Both the position numbers and the translations under genes were made by a program. From Steromphala cineraria (lineage: Eukaryota; Mollusca; Gastropoda; Trochida; Trochidae): a DNA stretch of 64,000 nt. This document shows positions 56,440 through 64,000 of this stretch, piece by piece. The notes under the pieces were generated by a model, which made no database searches, had not been told where the DNA came from, and saw nothing but the letters and a program-made list of their open reading frames with translations. Location: NCBI GenBank assembly GCA_916613615.1, contig OU744731.1:52242645-52306644 (forward strand). Direction: 5' to 3'. The number at the start of each line of letters is the position of its first letter. The stretch's first letter is position 1.

Positions 56440-57080
56440 TTCTTTGTCCCAGGGGCAATGTGAAAGAAGGAGAGCAAGAATACACTTCAAGCAATTTTAA
56501 CATTTTTAAAATTGCAAGTCGTGTGCATGCTCTTTGTCATATCAAAGGCAACAGTTTGTACTTAGTACATATTGGAGGTAGGGTCAGTTTCCGGGCCATA
56601 TCTCAAAAGCTATTCCACATATTGAGTGATGCCTTTCGCTTTTTTGGTTATTCTGAAATTCTGTTTTTCTGGTTTCTATGGAAACAGTTTGTACTTAGTG
56701 CACATTGGGGGTAGGGACCTTTTCCGGGCCATATCTCCAAAACTGTTTAATATATTTTTTTACGAAACTTGGTATGTGGTTAGACCTAGTGATGACGTGG
56801 TCCTTTTTGCTATTTTGGTATTCTGGATGTTTCATCTTTTTCTGGTTTCTATTGAATTAAGTTGAACTAAGTGCATATGGGGGGTAGGTCCATTTCATAG
56901 CTATAGCTCAAAAAATATTTAACATTTTTTTACTTAACTTGATAAGTGGTAAGAACTATTGGAGGAGTGAGCTATTTTTCTGGTTACCAGTGAAACAATT
57001 TGAACTTTGAACTTATGGTGGGTAGGGTCATGTTGGGATCAAATATTGGGACGGGGGACATCACAGTGCATCAAATGCAC
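56440..57080. repeat. diverged tandem repeat, about 165-bp period
   Basis: Repeating phrases ATGGAAACAGTTTGTACTTA, GTGCA(C/T)AT(T/A)GGGGGTAGG and CCGGGCCATATCTC(C/A)AAA occur three to four times. It ends GGACATCACAGTGCATCAAATG, which resembles the end of the TRIM-PARP intron repeat near 24018-24040. Confidence 0.65.
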
Positions 57081-57462
57081 ATATTTCTAGTTAATAGAGA
57101 TGCAATGCTAAAGAATAAGAGATTTCATTATATCTTTTTATTTTGGAAAAAAAATTCACGTGTAAGTTATCTATTTGGAGAGTTGCAATGGCATATTACA
57201 AGTGATACTGAGATATCTTTGTCATTGTTGGTCAAGTATTATGATCTGGTTCTTGGAACGTCAGTACGTAATAGTAATATATGGGAAGGAAACATGGGTA
57301 TTTTTTCACCGTTTGCTTATTATGAGATGGTTTAGATTGTTTTCATCATAACTAAATGAACCAGAGATCGTGTCATTCAACGTAAAGTTGACTTTGTTAA
57401 TGGAGGTTATGTCATTCAAGTATTTGTATTTTAGGAAAAGTATTTTTGTGTAAGCCTTCAAT

Positions 57463-57505
57463 TCACGTCCCCAAAGACGTCAAATGGGGACTTGTCTTTT
57501 AACTT
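57463..57505. repeat. short palindromic repeat end
   Basis: CGTCCCCAAAGACGTCAAATGGGGACTTG near 57466 is self-complementary at its edges (TCCCC...GGGGA) and may be a transposon terminus. Confidence 0.4.
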
Positions 57506-57649
57506 GTATTCGTGTTGTTTTAATCAAATTGGTCTCTCGGAAGCCACCCTATAGCTATAGCCCGGGTCCAGGTCTTAATTTTGTTAGATCGTCAAATAAG
57601 GATTCACAGGATATCGATTATTCACACTTGCAGAAGTGTTTCTGCAAGA

Positions 57650-57960
57650 TCGATACCCAGAAAATTCAATGCACGCAATCGCCGCCAGGGAATTGAAGCA
57701 AGTCGTTACCTCATAGACATCTATAATGCTAATGCTAATGGCCGACTGGTTACAGGGGATGTAACATGGATTCATCACTGGGATCAAGACACTATACAAG
57801 AATCAAAACAATGAAGGCGCCAAATAAGTTCAGAACTCAACCTTTGGCTGACAAGATCATTGCGGTCACTTTCTGTTTAGGGTGTGATACTTATAGACTA
57901 TAACCCAACCAAATCATCAATGGCAGAAGCCTACCAGGCTCTCTTAGTGACCTAAATCCC
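57650..57960 (+). pseudogene. mariner-type transposase relic
   Basis: The frame near 57749 reads VTGDVTWIHHWDQDTIQESK, the mariner block normally reading TGDE-x-W-I-x-x-x-x-P-x-T-x-x-x-S; the glutamate is replaced by valine. After a stop and frame change, KIIAVTF and NQIINGRSL correspond to the later VFWD and tIN...Y blocks, whose catalytic residues are lost. Confidence 0.6.
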
Positions 57961-58295
57961 TCATACACGTAGGGATTGTCATTAAGCCAATCTCCCGACG
58001 GTAACTGAGGCGTGGTCAAGGGACCAATCGGTTGGCAGTCTCAAGGACACATTGGTAAGGCATATCGAGGTGAAGAGAGAGTAGTGGCAAAATGAAAGAA
58101 AATCAAAACTGTAGGCACCTTATCTATATCAAGTTCTATGACTTGCTCTCGTACCTTCAGGTGAACTTGCACGGGATCACTCATTGGCAATGTATGAATT
58201 AAACATTCCTGAACTTACTTTAGGATCTCTCATGCAGATATCGAAGACAGAAGGGGGCGTATTTTATTTCTATTAAGATATTCGTTACCGAGGAG

Positions 58296-58545
58296 GGTGG
58301 GATAGCGCAGTGGTTAGCGCGTTCGGCGCTACATCAAGAGGCCTAGGTTTTGAATCCCGCCACGGGCTCGGAAACTTTTTGCCAGTGCGTTGTTACACTG
58401 AATTTCAGCGCGATTACATTCATGGTTCGCTACTTCAATCCAAAGTTTCAACGCAATGCATAGCCACAATAATGCTGCTGCAATATTTCTAGCAGCCGTG
58501 ATATAAGTGAAATAATCTCTAAACAGCGTTAAATCCTTACAACTT
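58296..58545 (+). repeat. tRNA-derived SINE
   Basis: Box A-like TAGCGCAGTGGTTAGCGCG and a box B-like GGTTTTGAATCCC are followed by CACGGGCTCGGAAACTTTTT. The body contains AATGCTGCTGCAATATTTCT and ends AACAGCGTTAAATCC, a mollusc SINE style. The acceptor stem is not paired, so it is not a tRNA gene. Confidence 0.7.
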
Positions 58546-58996
58546 CACCTAACCTTTGGGAAGATTAGCAAAATGTCATTGACTCAGTTTAAATAACACA
58601 TATGACCTTTAAAGCTGCTTATCACTTTTTAGAGAATTTGTGATTTCGATATTTCCGGTTTCCTCTTTGACATGACGAAATACATGATGATATTAGCACC
58701 AGTATACGCATGTAAATGAACAAACTTTCGGTATGAATTAGCTTTATTTGGAACAATAAAGAGCTGCTATATTCTGAAGTTTGATGAGCTTCCGGTATAT
58801 CTCTCTACATTATTCAAAACTGGACTCGCGCTTGCAACAAAATTAGCTGTTTCAAGCTACTATAAGTAATTATTTAACATTAAAGTATTAGAAATATCAA
58901 TAATGAAAAACAAACTAAACTTAATTTTCAATTACAATTTTCTTTTAAAAACACCTGTCACGAAGTGTTAATGCGAAAGAACATAATAAATCTCTT

Positions 58997-59190
58997 CACT
59001 CCGATATTGAGTCTAGAAAGGTCTAGTAGAGGGTCGCGTCAGCCGACCTTTCTGCGACCTATGGCCCTCCAACGCTATACGTGCGAAAGCAGATTATTGT
59101 GGGCTTGGTAAGATGAGTTCTGTTTGGTCAATTCGATACGTGGGCTGACGCGACCCTCTACTAGACCTTTCTAGATTCAATATCGGAGTG
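58997..59190. repeat. 194-bp MITE with 48-bp TIRs
   Basis: The left TIR CACTCCGATATTGAGTCTAG...GGGTCGCGTCAGCC (58997-59044) is mirrored at 59143-59190 with one mismatch. The loop is about 98 bases. No target duplication is obvious. A decayed relative is at 1066-1215. Confidence 0.9.
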
Positions 59191-59472
59191 CAACGGGACT
59201 GGGACTGGGTCGATAAAATTGTCGATGTTTGTTTTCGTTTAAAACATAGTGTTATTGTCTTTTCTCACCATTAATTCTTCAGGAAACTTTTCAAAAAGAA
59301 TATTTTGGCTGCCTTCGAAAGTGGATAACTAGAAAACGACTGTCTTCTTTCGACTGGAGATAACACTCGTCAGGTTCTTCAACAGTCTGATGCCAAGAGT
59401 ATTTCACGATCGCTAATATGGATTTAAGAGTAGGAATACAATTACAGGATATACAATTCTTTCCATACCTCT

Positions 59473-59478
59473 TTTATT
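59473..59478 (-). promoter_or_regulatory. polyadenylation signal of the IAP gene
   Basis: AATAAA starts four bases after the IAP stop codon (TAAGTGCAATAAAA), giving an unusually short 3' UTR if used. Confidence 0.5.
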
Positions 59479-59482
59479 GCAC

Positions 59483-62400
59483 TTAGAAGTAAGTTCGGAC
59501 AAAACCAGATATCTGAGATCTGCATATCGGACACTCGGACACGATCATTGAACAAGAAGCACAGCAAACTAAATGTCCACACGGCATAAAAGTTACCCGC
59601 ACAAAATTTTCCATACATATTTTGCAAAGAAACTGATCTTTGAGTTTCGAGTTTTCACTTTTTAGGCTTGCAGTGTCAATGCCTTTGAGGTTTTGTCCTA
59701 CGGCAGCACCGTTGATTGTAACATCACCATAAGGACGTGTCATGCCATTGACTTGGACAGTTGACACGGGATCAGACCTCATCTTAAGGTCATTTCCTCC
59801 TTTGCGGTCACTTCCTGTTGTAAGGATTGAAATATCATCACAACCATGTCCGTTTACTGTATTATGAACAAATCCATTCGTATGTGCTACTGAAGAGACA
59901 TTACGGGCTGAGGACTGTGAAGCCATCAGTCTCTGAAGCGGTGTCAGTACAGGAATTGGTTCCGTTGTCTCAACCGGAAGTTGATCTTCCAGCTCCATCA
60001 ATATGGAAGCCAGTTCCTCCGCGGGCGGGAAGTGGTCAGGTCGTTCTCTAAAACACCTCTCTACCGTCTGTTTCACCGTCTGCTCCGGGAATCCCATCTG
60101 CAGCACCGCCTGAACCGGCTCTGACGTCATCCGCGCTGATACACGGTCCTCGGGAGTCGTCTGCGGGATAGTGGATGTCGTCTGCGGGGTGGAAGGATTT
60201 GATAAAGTTTGTGTTTTCGATGTTGTTGATAGTGTTGATGCTGCTGATGCTGATGCTGATGTTGATGCTGATGCAGAAGGTTCTCTATGATGAGAGTGGG
60301 CAGAGAGGGGCAGCTGATCGCCATGACTGAAATAAAGCACAATATTTAGGTGTTATCAAATACCCTTTGGATGGGTAGACGAGGGGCTCTGTCCCTTGTC
60401 TGATCTGGAAATGTTTATAGTGTTTGACATCACATTACATTTTAAAGCGCCTAGCATATTCAAAGTTCTTGTGTCATATCTACATTAAATGAAGGACAAG
60501 CAAGCCAATCATTTTTCACATTGACACGCGTTGTATGAATTGTACTATTGTAGTATTGCTTGCAGCATTAATAAAACATGAACTGCTTATAAGCACAAGG
60601 TTTGAAAATACCATTATGTAAGTCGATTTCATGTAATCGTGGGTCAACGATTAAAATCAGTCATTTTGAAAAAGCTGTTGGAAGTGACCACTTGATTTAA
60701 GTCGAAGTGAGTATCGAAGGAATTCAAATTTCAAATGGTGGTGACGTCATGCGTTACGTCACTGGAAGTATGCTTCCTGTTACTAATGAAGCTTCTCATT
60801 CGTGACATAAACATCGAACGACAAAATACGGATGTGTTTAAACCTCTTGGCCACGACATATTAATATGAGTTGGTACATTAGTATCATCGTGAAATTGTA
60901 TAGAATTCTATACACGCATGCGGTTCATTCACTCTGTTTATATTTTATGAGCGCTTCGTTTTCATGGAGTATGCTTATGAACAGTGACATTTATAAATAT
61001 CACTCAAATATTGACAAGAAATATTTGATACTCGTTATAAGTACTTATTTATCAGTTACTAGAGAATAAACTTTACATAGTTAAGGCAGACTTTATCAGC
61101 ACTGGCATTATAAACCCTTCTAGCAGCAGAGATATAAATTAAATGGTTGTCATCTTTTTATCAATATTAATGCTTTTAACTCATCAAGCACTGTTGCCTA
61201 TTGAGCAGTCTAAATAAATCAACAGTTTTTAGTTTTGTGATTCCATGAAACTGTTGTCACAAATATGGATCTGTAAAGCTGTATTTATTAACTTGATCAT
61301 TGGGGATTTTATGTTACTAAATCTCATTTCATTTGCACTATGCAACGTATCCTTAATAAAAAGTCGACGTTTTTATTTAATAACTAATTGGTTCTGATAA
61401 CAAAACTGGCTGTATCCAGTTGAAGCAAGTTCCACTATCAATGTCATGTGCTATGTAATCAGATATGCTGATATGCAAACTGTCTCAAGGACGCTCTTAA
61501 CATAAACGGGTTGCTGCGTGGCATAGGTTCAGGCCAAACATGTATAACTCTAACGACATAGTAATAAAATTGTTACTTGGAACTCATACGTGTAACGATG
61601 AAATCATACAAGAAATGACAATGAAACATAATATATTTCAGGCATGTCTTGCCCAAACGATGGCACCTTGTTGTTTGCCATGACAACACATAACGATAAC
61701 CATTACGCAAAGTACAATGCGTGTACTTTGATACTGACATGACAAATATTGTAACATTCAATCGCATTAAAATATGATCTTTTTGCTAGCATAATCTGCG
61801 TAACGTAGTGAAGAAATTATGATATCATTTTAATGAGATTGTAAAAGTCCCTCTTCTTGCTATTGCATTTTTCATACGTGATTTCAGAAACCGAAACACG
61901 AGCTAGTGAAAGCTCCTACTCTCACTTTTCTGTATTGACTATAATCGTTCTTTTCTCTTCTCGATAGCTCAAACTGACACTTTTCAAAGATGGTGAATTA
62001 TGTATTGACTATACAAGACCTAAGCGTTCTTACCCGTTCTCGACATGTTCCTGATGTTCCTGTCCGCCCAGCAGATCCTTGACAAAGTCTCGTCCCATGC
62101 ACAACTGAACATACTTGCACTGTGGGAAGCATCGGGCGTGTTCAATCCAGGGGTCGTCGTCACCCTGCCAGTTAAAGAGTTTACCTGTACAATACGCACA
62201 TTTCACTCTGTCCGGTTTATCGGGGGTTGCTTTATGATAAAAACCAGCCTCCGATAACATTTCCGGAGTTTGGGGAAGATTTTGAGGCCAATTTGAAAAT
62301 GAGTTCAGTCTATTTTCTTGATGTTTATAAAAGTCCTGAAAATCGCCCAAAGGCTGAGGTACCCCATTATATATAACTGTAGTTTGTCCATTCTGTACAA

Positions 62401-62851
62401 CAGGTCTTGATACAACACCATTAACAGTAAATGGAAGAGGATCCGGTGAATTAGATGATGGAATACATTGATGTCCGTTATAAACAATATGATTACCGTT
62501 TGAATTCATATGCATGTTAGTCACATCACGAGGTATTGAAATAGGTATATTTCCAACATCATATCCACAAATAAAACGACATTTAGGAAAATATTTAGCA
62601 TGTTCGTTATAAGGCACATCTGACGGTTCCCATTTTTTCAATATTCCGTAACAAAATGGGCACTTTACTTTATCGTCTATACCTGTATAAAACAGACCAG
62701 CTGCAGCTAACGTCCCTGGGTCCTGTATGTGGTTATATAGCCAAGTCTTGATTATAAATGTTTGACGTCTATCCGTTTCGCTCTTCATATTAAGTCGGTT
62801 CATTATGGACGGTATGTCGTTCCCTTGGCAGTGTTCACAAGCTTCATCCAT
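59483..62851 (-). CDS. inhibitor of apoptosis protein: BIR-BIR-UBA-RING
   Basis: Exons 62851-62034 and 60326-59483 join in phase 2 (GG|T) to 553 residues, complete. BIR 1 spans about 28-95 (zinc ligands C64, C67, H84, C91). BIR 2 spans about 181-247 (C218, C221, H238, C245; EAGFYHK, DDDPWIEHARCFPQC). Residues 342-386 are a UBA domain (VQAVLQMGFPEQTV), and 507-541 a C-terminal RING (CKICMENF, MPCGHLVCC, CPICRS). This is the XIAP/BIRC2/3/BIRC7 class, cytosolic: BIRs bind caspases or IAP antagonists, UBA binds ubiquitin, RING is an E3 ligase. A Ser/Ala stretch at about 290-303 comes from a GATGCT-type repeat. ATG at 62851 is chosen because an acceptor (TCTATTTAG) ends at about 62884 with no ATG between, implying a 5' UTR exon to the right. 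Confidence 0.88.
60327..62033 (-). other. IAP intron
   Basis: 1.7-kb AT-rich intron, GT-AG. The only notable item is a pair of CRE-like sites, GGTGACGTCATG and GTTACGTCAC (60739-60766). No internal gene. Confidence 0.7.
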
Positions 62852-62884
62852 TTGAAAATCTCCCAAACGATGTATCGCCTTGCT

Positions 62885-64000
62885 AAATAGAATATATGAT
62901 ATTGATCCAGCATACGGTCTGATCGCGTCCTTCGTGAAAGAGTTCGTTCACCCAACACAGCAACACCGCTCGCCTAGCTACATATGTACATGGTACAAAA
63001 ACCAGCCAATCGGCTTTTCCATAATTTCTATTTTTAGACCGCGTGCTTGATATCCTCCAACCAGGTTCCCTGGCCTCGTTGGATATCCTCTAGTTCCCTT
63101 TCTGGTATTTTTTTATGGATTAAAATTACGTTACTCACTCACTCGTACTATGTCGGTTGTTATTAATGATCTTCGCAATGAGGTAACGGTAGGATTTCTT
63201 TCTTTTCAGATTACATCAATGATATTCATACGCCTTTACATAAACCCACTTTAAATGTTATCAATGAATCGTATTTACACATCAACAATACGCCGATCAA
63301 ACTCAATGCATGTAAGAGATGGGGATAGGTGCTTTCAAGATTGAATTCCTACCATGTACATTGTCAAGTTTTAATCACATCTATAGTGATCTTCAATTTA
63401 ATATATTCTTGAAAGTTAGGTTGATATAAAAAAAATATTGTTTTGAAATTTCATAATAATACATGTATGCTCCAGACAAATAAAAATTTCAACCACAACA
63501 TGCATGATCATTCTTTATTACACAATACTCCTTTGACGTAGTGTTATGCCTGGTAGGTCAGCAAGTACCTGACAACGACTATCTTTAACAATATCAATTG
63601 TGTGATATCATTGAATTGATTTGTACACAAATGTTTGCAGTGATACAGGATCAGCTGTTTGGTCGATCAATTGTCTGACGCATGTCATATCGTCCGATAT
63701 GTCCAATCTGTTGTCATATGATGGTTCGATTATCTATAATGGTTTTAGTTCATAAAGTCACATGATGTATCACCACTCTAAAGTCATAGACATACTCCAT
63801 GACTGTGTACACAATACGTGTTCTAAATGTGTCATTATCTGTAGAGTCAAAATCACATTTTAAGACTATGAATAAAATTAGCTTTTCATTATTTATTTCA
63901 TACGTCTTAAATTTAGTCAGTTTAATGCGACGTAAAGGTGTAGATAGAATCACCTTAATCAAGCAAATAATCATTATTTAAAGTAAGTAAGAATAAGACA
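62885..64000. other. upstream of IAP; nothing else recognised
   Basis: It should contain the IAP promoter and 5' UTR exon, but no unambiguous motif stands out. A (TCAC)n-like SINE tail, TTACTCACTCACTCG, lies at about 63131. Confidence 0.5.

Noticed and set aside
57000..57335. 111-codon plus-strand frame
   Set aside because: Falls largely on a diverged tandem repeat and has no recognisable motif.
58296..58375. tRNA gene on the plus strand
   Set aside because: Box B is degenerate, stems do not close, and the sequence continues into a SINE body.
62852..62866. IAP start at a TTG at 62866
   Set aside because: Not an ATG; the first ATG after the inferred acceptor is at 62851.

Overview
This is eukaryotic, animal-type DNA: AT-rich, with spliced genes, long introns, GT-AG junctions that keep reading phase, polyadenylation signals and a dense load of transposon relics. 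Spiralian, most likely mollusc, is the best guess. The reasons are the TRIM-like and BIR/UBA/RING genes, tRNA-derived SINEs, (TCAC)n-type SINE tails and a TGACCTTGACCTTGAC-bearing MITE. This is inferred from repeat style and gene content, not from a species-specific marker.

Layout. (1) 1-11.4 kb, minus strand: two tandem paralogous genes for small secreted cysteine-rich proteins. Gene A (start at 2876) runs off the left edge. Gene B (11351 down to 6934) can be joined completely from five exons into 191 residues with 12 cysteines. SINEs, a solo LTR inside a decayed LINE, and TTAA-flanked MITEs fill the gaps. (2) 11.5-20.4 kb: mostly repeats (a dispersed 2-kb repeat, a 0.6-kb inverted-repeat element, two tandem arrays) and one weak plus-strand gene candidate at 16.5-18.1 kb behind a CRE/ETS/YY1-like promoter. 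(3) 20.45-33.3 kb and 38.5-53.5 kb: two copies of a large direct segmental duplication separated by a 5.2-kb spacer. The first copy encodes what looks like a TRIM-PARP fusion: RING, two B-boxes and a coiled coil spliced in frame to a complete H-Y-E ADP-ribosyltransferase domain. In the second copy most of the catalytic exon is deleted, so only the TRIM part is left. Both units also carry decayed PIF/Harbinger genes. (4) 53.5-59.4 kb: repeats and transposon relics (retroelement RNase H, mariner, minisatellite, MITEs). (5) 59.5-62.9 kb, minus strand: an intact two-exon inhibitor-of-apoptosis gene with BIR-BIR-UBA-RING.

How the genes relate. The TRIM-PARP gene, its truncated duplicate and the IAP are all RING proteins of the kind expanded in invertebrate innate immunity and cell-death control. 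The secreted cysteine-rich pair is a separate tandem family. No operon structure applies. The most notable item is the TRIM-PARP architecture and the post-duplication loss of the ADP-ribosyltransferase from one copy. All gene models come from reading frame and splice phase only, with no transcript support.
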